DNA from: Actinobacillus succinogenes 130Z
Lineage (GTDB): Bacteria > Pseudomonadota > Gammaproteobacteria > Enterobacterales > Pasteurellaceae
Assembly: GCF_000017245.1 (NCBI RefSeq)
Contig: NC_009655.1
Span: 1,302,001-1,366,000 of the forward strand
Direction of reading: 5' to 3'
Length of the DNA stretch: 64,000 nucleotides
Part shown: positions 1 to 9,693 of the stretch, one piece after another
How positions within the stretch are numbered: position 1 is the first letter of the stretch
How the letters are laid out: each line of letters opens with the position of its first letter
Translations under genes and position numbers: made by a program
The notes under the pieces: model-generated
The model's input: only the letters and a program-made list of their open reading frames with translations
What the model was told of the DNA's origin: nothing
Databases searched by the model: none

Positions 1-533
1 TTAAGCGATAAAGCGAAAGATTCGTTGGATAAAGCGGATACTGCAATCCAAACGTTAACCACCAGTGCGGACGGTGTGGTCGCGCAAACCCTGAACAAAG
101 ATGATAATAATGCGAACTTTACTTCCGGTAAAAATATCGTATTAACGCCGTCGGCGACAGGCATCGCCATTGCCACGGCGGATAACGTCACGTTCGATAC
201 CGTGAACGCCACCACCTTCAATGCGGGTGACGTAGTGATCAACCAGGACGGCATCAATGCGGGCAACCACACGATCACTAATGTAGCGCCGGGCGTGAAC
301 GGTACGGATGCGGTGAATGTAGACCAGTTGAGAGAAGTTAATGCGACGGCGAATGCCGGTTGGAACTTAACGACAAACGGTCAAAACAGTTCAAACGTAG
401 CGCCGAATGCAACCGTAGATTTAGCGAATACGGACGGCAACATCAATATCACTAACGACGGCAACAACGTGACCTTCGGTCTGAACAGCAACTTAACGGT
501 AGGCGGTAAAGACGGCAAAGACGGTCAAATCGG
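1..533 (+). repeat. Adhesin repeat A, copy 1
   Basis: Almost identical to 1273-1805 (offset 1272 bp, an exact multiple of 3, so the frame is kept). Only a few substitutions are visible, such as GCGCCGGGC against GCGGCGGGC. It may extend left of the window. Confidence 0.9.
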
Positions 534-3500
534 CGTGAAAGGCGCGGACGGCAAGGACGGCATTACCATTACCAAAGATGCGATTGTATATCACGGGGTA
601 GATGGCGCGGACGGCACTTCATCGATCGGTGTGAACGGTAAAGACGGTAAAGCGGGCGTAGATGGAACGAATATTACCCGTATCGAATATACCGATCCGA
701 ACGGTACGAACCACACCGTAGCGACGCTGGAAGACGGCTTGAAATTCACCGGTAACAACAACGGCACCGTGAATAGCCATACGTTAAACAGCTTAGTAAA
801 TATCGTGGGTGAAGGGGTAAGTGCGGAGGCTGCGGCGAACTTCACAAGCGCGGCCGGCAATATCAACGTGGTAGCGGACGGTACGGATACGTTAACCGTT
901 CAGCTAGCGAAAGAGTTGACTAACCTGACCAGCGCAGTATTCGGTGGCGATACCACCATTAACGGTGAAGGCGTGACTATCAGCAACGGTACGGCGGGCA
1001 GTGATGTCAGCTTAACCAAAGAAGGTTTAGATAACGGTAACAATACCATCACCAACGTAGCGACGGGTGTGAACGGTACGGATGCGGTGAACGTCGATCA
1101 GTTAACTCAAACTATCACGGACAACGCTTACAACTGGCACATCTCGAACGGCACAAACACAACGGATGTACCGGATGACGGCACCGTTGCGGTGAAAGGT
1201 TCGGCGAATGCGGACAGCGCCAACGTATCCGGTATCGTCACTACATTAGACGGCACCGACGTATCCGTAGACTTAAGCGATAAAGCGAAAGATTCGTTGG
1301 ATAAAGCGGATACTGCAATCCAAACGTTAACCACCAGTGCGGACGGTGTGGTCGCGCAAACCCTGAACAAAGATGATAATAATGCGAACTTTACTTCCGG
1401 TAAAAACATCGTATTAACGCCGTCGGCGACAGGCATCGCCATTGCCACGGCGGATAACGTCACGTTCGATACCGTGAACGCCACCACCTTCAATGCGGGT
1501 GACGTAGTGATCAACCAGGACGGCATCAATGCGGGCAACCACACGATCACTAATGTAGCGGCGGGCGTGAACGGTACGGATGCTGTGAATGTAGACCAGT
1601 TGAGAGAAGTTAATGCGACGGCGAATGCCGGTTGGAACTTAACGACAAACGGTCAAAACAGTTCGAACGTAGCGCCGAATGCAACCGTAGATTTAGCGAA
1701 TACGGACGGCAACATCAATATCACTAACGACGGCACCAACGTGACCTTTGATCTGAACAGTAACCTGACGGTAGGCGGTAAAGACGGCAAAGACGGTCAA
1801 ATCGGTGCAATGGGTGCGAACGGTACGGGCGTGGTATTAAACGGAAAAGACGGCACAATCGGTATCGACGGTAAAGACGGTACCAACGGCACCGTAACCT
1901 TGGCACAAGGACCAGCCGGCGTAGACGGTGTAAACGGAACGGATCGTATCGTATACGAAACGCCGAACGGCACCTCAACGGTAGCGACATTAGATGACGG
2001 TTTAATCTTTGCGGGTAACAACAATGATACATTGAACCGCCATAAACTGAATACTCAAGTGAATATCGTAGGCGAAGGCGTAGATAAAGATACGTCGGCG
2101 AACTTCACAAGCGCGGCCGGCAATATCAACGTGGTAGCGGACGGTAACAGCACGTTAGTGGTTCAATTGGCGCAAGACTTGGTGAACTTAACCAGTGCGA
2201 CCTTTACCAACGGTACCACCAACACGGTAGTGAACGGTAACGGTGTCACCATTAACGGCGGAGATAACGGTACGGTCAGCTTGACCGACACCGGCTTAAA
2301 TAACGGTAACAACACGATTACCAATGTGGCGGCAGGTCAAAACGGTACCGATGCGGTGAACGTAGACCAGTTGAGAGAAGTTAATGCGACGGCGAATGCC
2401 GGTTGGAACTTAACGACAAACGGTCAAAACAGTTCGAACGTAGCGCCGAATGCAACCGTAGATTTAGCGAATACGGACGGCAACATCAATATCACTAACG
2501 ACGGCACCAACGTGACCTTCGGTCTGAACAGCAACTTAACGGTAGGCGGTAAAGACGGCAAAGACGGTCAAATCGGCGTGAAAGGCGCGGACGGCAAGGA
2601 CGGCATTACCATTACCAAAGATGCGATTGTATATCACGGGGTAGATGGCGCGGACGGCACTTCATCGATCGGTGTGAACGGTAAAGACGGTAAAGCGGGC
2701 GTAGATGGAACGAATATTACCCGTATCGAATATACCGATCCGAACGGTACGAACCACACCGTAGCGACGCTGGAAGACGGCTTGAAATTCACCGGTAACA
2801 ACAACGGCACCGTGAATAACCATACGTTAAACAGCTTAGTAAATATCGTGGGTGAAGGGGTAAGTGCGGAGGCTGCGGCGAACTTCACAAGCGCGGCCGG
2901 TAATATTAACGTGGTAGCGGACGGTACGGATACGTTAACGATTCAGTTAGCTCAAAATCTGACTAACTTAACTGGTGCGGCATTTACTAACGGTACAACT
3001 AATACTGTCGTGATTGACGGAACCACCGGTAAAGTGATTACAGGTAATGTATCAATCAGTAAAGACGGCTTAGATAATGGCGGTAACAAAATTATCAATG
3101 TGGCGGCGGGTACTAATGATACCGACGCAGTTAATGTAAGCCAATTGAACGCAAGTACCGCAGCGAATGCATGGAAGATCACTGGTAATAATGATGATGC
3201 CAATGCGACAATTGTGGGTAATCAAACTGTAAGCTTCAACAACGGTAGCAATACTGTTGCGGTTGTAAACGGTACGAATGTGACCTTCGACTTGGCTGAC
3301 AATATTGCGTTAACTAATAACGGTTCTATGACCATCGGTTCAACGGTAATTACTAACGGTAATATCAAAGTCGGTGATAATGTCACTGTAACGGATACCG
3401 GCTTCACAGCAGGTAATGTATCCGTTACAACCAGCGGTATTAATGCGGGCGGTAACACCATTACCAATGTAGCGCCGGGTGTGAACGGTACCGATGCGGT

Positions 3501-4533
3501 GAACGTCGATCAGTTAAATGCTGTAAATGCGACGGCGAACGCCGGTTGGAACTTAACTGCGAACGGTAATAATAGCTCGAATGTGAAACCGAACGATACC
3601 GTAGATTTAGCGAATAAAGACGGTAACGTCAATATTACTAAAGACGGCAGCAACGTAACCTTTGATTTAAGCGATACGTTGAATATCGGTAGCGGCGCCA
3701 ATACTGTGGTGATTGACGGAACAACCGGTAAAGTCAGCACCGGTGATGCGTCCATCAGTAAAGACGGTATCAGCGCGGGTAATCAAACAATTACCAACGT
3801 TGCGGCGGGTACAAACGGTACGGATGCGGTGAATGTCGATCAATTGCGTGAATACACTGCGAATGTAGCGACTCAACCGTTAACTTTCGCAGGCGACACT
3901 GGTACGCCTTCAGAAAGAAAACTGGGTTCTACCGTCACAGTTAAAGGCGGTGTGACCGATACGGCGAAATTAACCGATAACAATATCGGTGTGGTTTCCG
4001 ACGGTCAAGGTACGCTGAATGTGAAACTGGCGAAGGATCTGAGCGGTTTGAACAGCGTAACCATCAGCAACGGTTCCGCCTCAACTAAATTGACAACCGT
4101 TACCAAAACGAATGTGGAAGGTAAAGAAGCTTCAGCCTTGGATGTCGGCGGTAATCAAATTACCAACGTCGCACCGGGTGAAGTATCGAAAAACTCTACC
4201 GATGCGGTTAACGGTAGCCAATTACATGCAACCAACCAACAGGTGATTCGTAACGCAAATGCGATTAACCAGGTTGCCGGTAAGGTTCACAGCGTAGACC
4301 GTAAATTACGTGCGGGGGTTGCGGGTGCCTTGGCATCGGGCGGTTTATACCATGCAACGTCGCCGGGTAAATCCATGGTGGCGGCCGGTGCGGGTACATA
4401 CCGTGGTGAAAGTGCGATTGCAGTGGGTTACTCCCGCTTGTCGGATAACGGCAAACTCGGTGTGAAATTCTCTGTGAACAGCAACACCCGCGGTGATGCC
4501 GGCGCGGCGGCAAGTATAGGCTATCAATGGTAG
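1..4533 (+). CDS. Trimeric autotransporter adhesin (YadA/Hia-like), 5' end outside window
   Basis: The reading frame is open from base 1, so the gene begins before the window; at least 1510 residues are present. The C-terminus (about the last 75 residues, from LRAGVAGALASGGLYHAT to the terminal W) is a YadA-type membrane anchor that forms the trimeric outer-membrane barrel. Upstream are repeated head/connector modules: the neck motif GTDAVNVDQL recurs many times, with stalk-like segments between. Several stretches (for example GKDGKDGQIG, GADGKDG, GVDGADG) are Gly-X-Y-like and recall collagen. The protein should be secreted by type V and act as a surface adhesin, although the ligand cannot be inferred. 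Near-identical DNA repeats of more than 500 bp lie within the gene. A USS hairpin terminator follows directly. Signal peptide and true length are unknown. Confidence 0.95.
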   Translation, partial: LSDKAKDSLDKADTAIQTLTTSADGVVAQTLNKDDNNANFTSGKNIVLTPSATGIAIATADNVTFDTVNATTFNAGDVVINQDGINAGNHTITNVAPGVNGTDAVNVDQLREVNATANAGWNLTTNGQNSSNVAPNATVDLANTDGNINITNDGNNVTFGLNSNLTVGGKDGKDGQIGVKGADGKDGITITKDAIVYHGVDGADGTSSIGVNGKDGKAGVDGTNITRIEYTDPNGTNHTVATLEDGLKFTGNNNGTVNSHTLNSLVNIVGEGVSAEAAANFTSAAGNINVVADGTDTLTVQLAKELTNLTSAVFGGDTTINGEGVTISNGTAGSDVSLTKEGLDNGNNTITNVATGVNGTDAVNVDQLTQTITDNAYNWHISNGTNTTDVPDDGTVAVKGSANADSANVSGIVTTLDGTDVSVDLSDKAKDSLDKADTAIQTLTTSADGVVAQTLNKDDNNANFTSGKNIVLTPSATGIAIATADNVTFDTVNATTFNAGDVVINQDGINAGNHTITNVAAGVNGTDAVNVDQLREVNATANAGWNLTTNGQNSSNVAPNATVDLANTDGNINITNDGTNVTFDLNSNLTVGGKDGKDGQIGAMGANGTGVVLNGKDGTIGIDGKDGTNGTVTLAQGPAGVDGVNGTDRIVYETPNGTSTVATLDDGLIFAGNNNDTLNRHKLNTQVNIVGEGVDKDTSANFTSAAGNINVVADGNSTLVVQLAQDLVNLTSATFTNGTTNTVVNGNGVTINGGDNGTVSLTDTGLNNGNNTITNVAAGQNGTDAVNVDQLREVNATANAGWNLTTNGQNSSNVAPNATVDLANTDGNINITNDGTNVTFGLNSNLTVGGKDGKDGQIGVKGADGKDGITITKDAIVYHGVDGADGTSSIGVNGKDGKAGVDGTNITRIEYTDPNGTNHTVATLEDGLKFTGNNNGTVNNHTLNSLVNIVGEGVSAEAAANFTSAAGNINVVADGTDTLTIQLAQNLTNLTGAAFTNGTTNTVVIDGTTGKVITGNVSISKDGLDNGGNKIINVAAGTNDTDAVNVSQLNASTAANAWKITGNNDDANATIVGNQTVSFNNGSNTVAVVNGTNVTFDLADNIALTNNGSMTIGSTVITNGNIKVGDNVTVTDTGFTAGNVSVTTSGINAGGNTITNVAPGVNGTDAVNVDQLNAVNATANAGWNLTANGNNSSNVKPNDTVDLANKDGNVNITKDGSNVTFDLSDTLNIGSGANTVVIDGTTGKVSTGDASISKDGISAGNQTITNVAAGTNGTDAVNVDQLREYTANVATQPLTFAGDTGTPSERKLGSTVTVKGGVTDTAKLTDNNIGVVSDGQGTLNVKLAKDLSGLNSVTISNGSASTKLTTVTKTNVEGKEASALDVGGNQITNVAPGEVSKNSTDAVNGSQLHATNQQVIRNANAINQVAGKVHSVDRKLRAGVAGALASGGLYHATSPGKSMVAAGAGTYRGESAIAVGYSRLSDNGKLGVKFSVNSNTRGDAGAAASIGYQW
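321..896 (+). repeat. Adhesin repeat B, copy 1
   Basis: Near-identical to 2364-2939 (offset 2043 bp, 681 codons). Its first part also overlaps repeat A. Differences are single bases, such as AATAGCCAT against AATAACCAT. Confidence 0.88.
1273..1805 (+). repeat. Adhesin repeat A, copy 2
   Basis: Second copy of 1-533 in the same orientation and frame. Identity ends at ATCGG, after which the collagen-like segment differs. Confidence 0.9.
2364..2939 (+). repeat. Adhesin repeat B, copy 2
   Basis: Second copy of 321-896. Together with repeat A it makes the adhesin a candidate for recombination-driven length change or for mis-assembly. Confidence 0.88.
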
Positions 4534-4556
4534 TGAAACACTGAAATCTTAAGCCA

Positions 4557-4586
4557 AAAGTGCGGTCAAATTTGACCGCACTTTTT
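4557..4586. terminator. USS-pair terminator after the adhesin gene
   Basis: Inverted AAAAGTGCGGTCAAA / TTTGACCGCACTTTT with almost no loop, followed by T-rich DNA. It is both an uptake-signal pair and a rho-independent terminator. Confidence 0.85.
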
Positions 4587-4727
4587 CTGTTTAGGGTTTT
4601 GTGGTAATGTACGCTCCCTTTATTAAAATATCTAAACTATCCGGAAGAGCTATAATTTCTTTCTAATCGAAGCGACACATTGGCTTGTACTTAATATGTC
4701 GTAAAACTATCATCCTAAGGATTAACT

Positions 4728-5678
4728 ATGCAGACATTGCTAAAAATTACTCGTTTCTTCAGCAAAACTTTCGCCTTGTGGGTATTGGTTTTCGCTTACC
4801 TGGCTTTTCAATTCCCCGACACGTTCAAACCGTTGAAAGATGCCATTCCGTATTTGCTCGGTTTAGTGATGTTCGGTATGGGCATTACGCTGACTTTCAA
4901 TGATTTCGGCGAAGTATTCAAACATCCGAAATCCGTAGTAATCGGTGTAATCGGACAATTTCTGATTATGCCCGTCATCGCTTTTTGTTTGGCGAAAGTC
5001 TTTAATCTGCCGGCGGATTTGGCCATCGGCGTCATTTTAGTGGGATCCTGTCCGGGCGGCACGTCTTCTAACGTCATGACTTATCTGTCCAAAGGCAATA
5101 CCGCTTTATCCGTGGCTTGTACCACGATTTCCACTTTATTAGCTCCCTTGCTGACACCGATTATTTTCTATGTGCTGGCGAGTCAGTGGTTGGAAATCGA
5201 TGCCGCGGCGATGTTCGTTTCCGTGCTGAAAATGGTGCTGTTTCCGATTTTCCTGGGCTTAATCGTACGCGCACTGTTCAAAAAACAAATCGCCCAAATG
5301 AGCCAAACCATGCCGTTGATTTCCGTAATTTCCATCGTACTGATTCTGGCGGCTGTGGTGGCGGTAAGCAAAGATAAAATCGTGGAATCCGGTTTGTTAA
5401 TTTTCGGCGTAGTGGTGCTACATAACTGCTTGGGCTACCTGGTGGGGTTCAGTGCCGCAAAATTACTTGGCTTGAATACTGCAGACAGCAAAGCCGTTTC
5501 CATTGAAGTCGGGATGCAGAATTCCGGTTTGGGCGCCGCATTAGCCGCCGCGCATTTTAATCCGCTGGCCGCGGTGCCGAGCGCGGTGTTCAGTTTTTGG
5601 CACAATGTGTCCGGCCCGATCCTGGCTAATATTTTCTCAAATATGAAAAACCGCGACGGCAAAGACGACGAAACCTAA
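4728..5678 (+). CDS. BASS-family sodium-dependent transporter (YocS/PanS-like)
   Basis: A 316-residue inner-membrane protein with about nine or ten hydrophobic segments. It belongs to the bile acid:sodium symporter superfamily, recognised by the GSCPGGTSSNVMTYLSKGN signature (about residues 105-123) and by the EVGMQNSGLGAALA segment near the C-terminus, which form the sodium and substrate sites in this family. Close relatives in bacteria (PanS) move ketopantoate; others move bile acids or other organic anions, so the substrate here is uncertain. The gene stands alone between the adhesin terminator and a 460-bp intergenic region. The start ATG at 4728 has an AAGGA box just upstream. C-terminus is charged (KNRDGKDDET). 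Confidence 0.88.
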   Translation: MQTLLKITRFFSKTFALWVLVFAYLAFQFPDTFKPLKDAIPYLLGLVMFGMGITLTFNDFGEVFKHPKSVVIGVIGQFLIMPVIAFCLAKVFNLPADLAIGVILVGSCPGGTSSNVMTYLSKGNTALSVACTTISTLLAPLLTPIIFYVLASQWLEIDAAAMFVSVLKMVLFPIFLGLIVRALFKKQIAQMSQTMPLISVISIVLILAAVVAVSKDKIVESGLLIFGVVVLHNCLGYLVGFSAAKLLGLNTADSKAVSIEVGMQNSGLGAALAAAHFNPLAAVPSAVFSFWHNVSGPILANIFSNMKNRDGKDDET

Positions 5679-5837
5679 TAACTTTTCTATATCATCTCAT
5701 CCTTAAGTGCAGTCAAAAATCCTCCCGACGCGTGCCTTTTTCGTGATTTAAACCCACATCAGGAGACGCGCACTATCAAGGGTAAAACTAAAAAGTGCGG
5801 TTAAAAATTCGGATGTTTTTATTAGATTGGTATAACT

Positions 5838-6008
5838 CCCCGTCTAAGACGCCTGAGCGACTTGAAATTTGTAGGAAAATAAGTTTGTCTGAGCGAAGCG
5901 AGTTTACTTATTTTCCGTTAAGCAAATTTCAACCAAGCGAAGAAAAGCGTCGAAGTCGGGGTGTGTTTCTTTTGGTTCGTTTTCTTTGCACAAGCAAAGA
6001 AAATGAAC
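5838..6008. repeat. Large imperfect palindromic intergenic element
   Basis: The 460-bp gap between the transporter and htrA holds no convincing gene. It contains a nested inverted repeat: CCCCGTCTAAGACGC (5838-5852) with GCGTCGAAGTCGGGG (5947-5961), CTTGAAATTTG (5861-5871) with CAAATTTCAA (5923-5932), and an exact 11-bp arm GGAAAATAAGT / ACTTATTTTCC (5874-5884 and 5906-5916). A second hairpin, 14 of 15 paired, spans 5975-6008. The long hairpin resembles a dispersed REP- or MITE-like unit. USS copies flank it. Confidence 0.6.
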
Positions 6009-6013
6009 GGCTT

Positions 6014-6058
6014 AAAAGTGCGGTCAAAAAATCGGTTGAATTTTGACCGCACTTTTTT
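6014..6058. terminator. USS-pair hairpin upstream of htrA
   Basis: AAAAGTGCGGTCAAAA and TTTTGACCGCACTTTT face each other across a short loop and end in a T run. Probably terminates transcription entering from the left. Confidence 0.75.
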
Positions 6059-6138
6059 CTCTCTTGAATTTCCTCGAACATTCCCCCATATATTTTGTCG
6101 AATCAGGTGTATTAATTCTCTTATTTAGGAAGGAAATA

Positions 6139-7533
6139 ATGAAAAAAATAAGAAACGTAAAATTTACCTTAACGGCATTAGCATTGAGTTTAGCTTCAAC
6201 CGTTAGTATGGCGGATTTGCCGCCGTTGGTGGAAAATGCCGCGATGCCGGCACCGATGATGACGAACAGTCTGGCACCGATGTTGGAACGCGTGTTGCCG
6301 GCGGTGGTGTCCATTTCGGTAGAAGGTACGCAAAAAGCCAATCAGCGCAAATTCGATATTCCGGAAGAATTCCGCTTTTTCTTCGGGGATGATTTTTTCG
6401 GTAGCCGTCAGTCTCCGTCGCGTAAATTCAGAGGTATAGGTTCCGGTGTAATTATTAACGCGGAAAAAGGTTATGTGATTACCAATAACCACGTTATCGA
6501 CGGTGCCGACAAAATCACCGTGGCATTGAACGACGGTCGCGAATTTAAGGCCAAAGTGCTGGGTAAAGATTCCCAATCCGACGTGGCGTTGGTGCAAATC
6601 GAAAATCCGAGTAAGCTGACTTCCGTGAAGTTGGCGGACAGTGATAAGTTACGGGTGGGGGATTTCGCTGTAGCGATCGGTAACCCGTTCGGGGTCGGAC
6701 AAACGGCGACATCGGGTATTATTTCCGCTTTGGGACGTTCCACCGGTTCGGACAGCGGCGCCTATGAAAACTATATTCAAACCGATGCGGCGGTGAACCA
6801 AGGAAACTCCGGCGGTCCGTTGGTGAATTTAAACGGGGAGTTAATCGGTATCAATACCGCCATTATTTCACCGAGCGGCAGCAACGCGGGGATCGCCTTT
6901 GCTATTCCGTCCAATATGGCGAATAATCTGGTGCAGCAAATTATCGAGTTCGGCGAGGTCAGACGCGGTCAATTGGGTATTAAAGGCGGCGAACTCAATG
7001 CCGATTTGGCGAAAGCGTTCAATGTAGATGCGCAACGCGGTGCGTTCGTCAGTGAAGTCATGCCGGGCTCGGCAGCGGAAAAAGCCGGTATTAAAGCGGG
7101 CGATGTGATCACCGAATTAAACGGTCAGCGTATTTCCAGCTTTGCCGAATTACGTGCCAAAATCGCTACGTCCGGTGCCGGCAAACAGTTGGAATTAACT
7201 TTGTTACGCGAAGGCAAAACGGAAAAAGTGAACGTCACATTACAGGCGGAAGACGGCAAGCAGGCGCAAAATAATACCTCCGAAGGCGCAGCGATTGCCG
7301 CTTTAGAAGGCGCGGAACTGCACAACGGCAAAGACGGTATTGAAATTAAAAATGTGAAAGCCAATTCGCCGGCGGCGGCACGCGGTTTAAAAGCCGGTGA
7401 CGTGATTATCGGCGTTAACCGTCAATCCGTAGCGAATATTGCGGATTTACGCAAAATTTTAGACGATAAACCGTCCGCCGTCGCTTTAAATATTGTCCGT
7501 GGCGACAGCAATTTTTATTTGTTGATCCAATAG
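6139..7533 (+). CDS. htrA: Periplasmic serine endoprotease, HtrA/DegP/DegQ family
   Basis: 464 residues from the ATG at 6139, which has an AGGAAG box and is followed by a signal peptide ending near VSMA (residue 25); an upstream in-frame ATG at 6043 lies in the USS terminator and is not credible. The trypsin-like domain shows the triad His118 (TNNHVIDGAD), Asp148 (SDVALVQ) and Ser224 (QGNSGGPL). Two PDZ domains follow, the first beginning near RGQLGIKGGEL and the second near GIEIKNVKANSPAA. Such proteins degrade or refold misfolded envelope proteins in the periplasm as oligomeric cages. The gene is monocistronic between USS hairpins. Whether it is closer to DegP or DegQ is not decided here; length fits the Haemophilus HtrA. 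Confidence 0.95.
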   Translation: MKKIRNVKFTLTALALSLASTVSMADLPPLVENAAMPAPMMTNSLAPMLERVLPAVVSISVEGTQKANQRKFDIPEEFRFFFGDDFFGSRQSPSRKFRGIGSGVIINAEKGYVITNNHVIDGADKITVALNDGREFKAKVLGKDSQSDVALVQIENPSKLTSVKLADSDKLRVGDFAVAIGNPFGVGQTATSGIISALGRSTGSDSGAYENYIQTDAAVNQGNSGGPLVNLNGELIGINTAIISPSGSNAGIAFAIPSNMANNLVQQIIEFGEVRRGQLGIKGGELNADLAKAFNVDAQRGAFVSEVMPGSAAEKAGIKAGDVITELNGQRISSFAELRAKIATSGAGKQLELTLLREGKTEKVNVTLQAEDGKQAQNNTSEGAAIAALEGAELHNGKDGIEIKNVKANSPAAARGLKAGDVIIGVNRQSVANIADLRKILDDKPSAVALNIVRGDSNFYLLIQ

Positions 7534-7561
7534 CGAATTAGCAATAATCCGACGTTAATTT

Positions 7562-7602
7562 AAAGTGCGGTCAAAAACAAACACGTTTTTGACCGCACTT
7601 TT
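7562..7602. terminator. USS-pair terminator after htrA
   Basis: AAAGTGCGGTCAAAAAC and GTTTTTGACCGCACTTT are inverted around a short loop, with a T tail. Confidence 0.85.
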
Positions 7603-7729
7603 TGCATTTTCAGCAAAGTGATTTAAATGATGCGGCGTTTGGGTTAATGCAGTCTTGCGTTTCACGAATCGATCACATAATCTCAAACAGATTGTCAAAT
7701 TCGGCAATCTTACAAGAAGGAAAATTATT

Positions 7730-9505
7730 ATGCACAAACACTTCATCAAACCTTTCTTATTAAGTACCTTGGCTGTGGCGGTATCGTTGGCTGCCGCGTC
7801 CGCTTCGGCGCAAGCGGTTCAACCTGCCGTGCAGTCTAATGCGGCGGCAGTCGCCGCACAGCGTTACGACAGCGCGAACGATATTTTTCATCCGGTTTAC
7901 GGCAAGCACGGTATGGTCGCCTCCGAACAGGAACTGGCCACGCAAGTAGGGCTGGACATTCTGAAACAGGGCGGTAATGCGGTGGATGCGGCGGTGGGCG
8001 TCGGTTTTGCGCTGGCAGTGGTGCTGCCGAATGCGGGTAATATCGGCGGAGGCGGTTTTATGGTGCTACACGATGCTAAATCCGGGCAGGATTTTACTGT
8101 GGATTTTCGTGAAATGGCTCCGCTTAAAGCGTCCAAAGATATGTATTTGGACGATAAAGGCAACGTGGCGGACGGTAAATCGCTCTACACCCATTTTGCC
8201 GTAGGCGTACCGGGCACTGTGGCGGGGATGGAATACGCCCTGAAAAAATGGGGTTCGCTACCGCTGGAAAAAGTGTTGGCGCCCGCTATAAAATTGGCGG
8301 AAGAGGGATTTCCCGTCAGTCTGACGTTGGCGAAAACCCTGCAAACCGAAAAAGAAACCCTTGGTAAATGGGAAAGCAGCAAAAAGATTTTCTTTAAGGA
8401 CGGCAAACCGCTTACCGCCGGCGAATTATTGGTGCAAAAGGATTTGGCCGAATCGCTGAAACGAATTGCCGACCAAGGGGCTAAAGCGTTTTATGAAGGC
8501 GATATCGCCGATAAGATCGTCGCTGAAATGGAAAAACACGGCGGGTTGATCAGCCTTGACGACATGAAAAATTATCGGGCGCTGGAACGCCAGCCGATTG
8601 TAGGAAATTATCGCGGTTATAAAGTGATCACCATGCCGCCGCCGAGTTCGGGCGGGGTACATTTGGTGCAGATTCTGAATATGCTGGAAAATTATCCGTT
8701 ATCGGAATACGGCGCAAACAGTGCGAAAACCATCCACACCTTGGCGGAAACCATGAAACTGGCTTATGCCGACCGTTCCGAATATCTGGGCGATCCGGAC
8801 TTCGTGAAAGTGCCGGTGCAGGGATTGGTATCGAAAGATTACGCTAAAGAACTAATCGGCGGCATTAAATACAATGCCGCCAAGTCCGCTTCCGACATCA
8901 AACCGGGCAAACCGCAGCCTTATGAAAGCGACCAAACCACGCATTATTCCGTGATGGATGAACAAGGTAATGCCGTGGCGGTGACTTACACTCTGAATAC
9001 CAATTTCGGCACCGGTATTGTGGCGGAAGGCACGGGAATTCTGCTGAATAACGAAATGGACGATTTCTCCGCCAAACCGGGTGTCGCCAACGCATACGGT
9101 TTAATCGGCGGCGAATCCAATGCTATCGCTGCGAAAAAACGTCCGCTTTCTTCAATGACGCCGACTATCGTGGTGAAAGACAATAAACCTTGGCTGGTTA
9201 CCGGCAGCCCGGGCGGTGCGCGGATTATTACTACCGTGCTGCAAAGTATTCTGAACACTATAGACCACGGTATGAATCCGGCGGAAGCCATTGTCGCACC
9301 GCGTGTGCACCATCAGTGGTTGCCGGACGAACTGCGGGTCGAGGAAGGACTGAGCCCGGATACCTTAACGTTGCTGAAAGGCATGGGGTACACCGTTAAA
9401 GAGAAGGCTCCGATGGGACGGATCCAGATTATTCAGGCGGACAGCGAAGGTTTTTACGGTTATTCCGATCCCCGTAATCCGGACGGTAAAACTTTAGGGT
9501 ATTAA
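7730..9505 (+). CDS. ggt: Gamma-glutamyltransferase (glutathione hydrolase)
   Basis: 591 residues from the ATG at 7730 (AGAAGGAAAA upstream); the longer in-frame ORF from 7655 would bury the signal peptide. The N-terminus is a clear Sec signal ending near ASASAQA (about residue 29). The protein is an Ntn-hydrolase that self-cleaves into large and small subunits; the expected cleavage is before Thr403 in DQTTHYSVMD, and the small subunit continues with GNAVAVTYTLN as in E. coli Ggt. It acts in the periplasm on glutathione and other gamma-glutamyl compounds, releasing glutamate or transferring the gamma-glutamyl group. The SSGGVH and GSPGGARI motifs of the family are present. Gene stands alone; a USS-containing hairpin follows it. 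Confidence 0.95.
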   Translation: MHKHFIKPFLLSTLAVAVSLAAASASAQAVQPAVQSNAAAVAAQRYDSANDIFHPVYGKHGMVASEQELATQVGLDILKQGGNAVDAAVGVGFALAVVLPNAGNIGGGGFMVLHDAKSGQDFTVDFREMAPLKASKDMYLDDKGNVADGKSLYTHFAVGVPGTVAGMEYALKKWGSLPLEKVLAPAIKLAEEGFPVSLTLAKTLQTEKETLGKWESSKKIFFKDGKPLTAGELLVQKDLAESLKRIADQGAKAFYEGDIADKIVAEMEKHGGLISLDDMKNYRALERQPIVGNYRGYKVITMPPPSSGGVHLVQILNMLENYPLSEYGANSAKTIHTLAETMKLAYADRSEYLGDPDFVKVPVQGLVSKDYAKELIGGIKYNAAKSASDIKPGKPQPYESDQTTHYSVMDEQGNAVAVTYTLNTNFGTGIVAEGTGILLNNEMDDFSAKPGVANAYGLIGGESNAIAAKKRPLSSMTPTIVVKDNKPWLVTGSPGGARIITTVLQSILNTIDHGMNPAEAIVAPRVHHQWLPDELRVEEGLSPDTLTLLKGMGYTVKEKAPMGRIQIIQADSEGFYGYSDPRNPDGKTLGY

Positions 9506-9656
9506 TCCGTCATTATAAAAAGTGCGGTCGGTTTTTGGTCTGTTTTTGCGGCATTGAAGACGATAAAAACCGATCGCTGTTGTTTTCCGCCGGATTATTC
9601 GTTTTCGGTTCATAATCAATTCATTATTTCCGCGCTTATTACAAAAATTCTTTTGC

Positions 9657-9662
9657 TATAAT
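9657..9662 (+). promoter_or_regulatory. Extended -10 for the MBL hydrolase gene
   Basis: TTTTGCTATAAT gives a consensus extended -10 (TGC then TATAAT). The ATG at 9661 lies inside this box, which argues that the real start is the in-frame ATG at 9694. Confidence 0.6.
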
Positions 9663-9693
9663 GACCGCACTTTTTACACATCTCTTATCATTC

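Noticed and set aside
1..2939. CRISPR-like array from the regular repeats
   Set aside because: Repeats are hundreds of bases long, coding and in frame; no short repeat-spacer pattern and no cas genes.
591..3876. Long minus-strand ORFs inside the adhesin gene
   Set aside because: They mirror the repetitive, codon-biased adhesin sequence and have no ribosome sites or recognisable motifs.
5795..6046. 83-codon ORF in the gap before htrA
   Set aside because: It is made of the arms of an inverted repeat and USS copies and lacks a ribosome site.
9661..9693. Upstream ATG for the MBL hydrolase
   Set aside because: The ATG is inside the TATAAT box of its own promoter.
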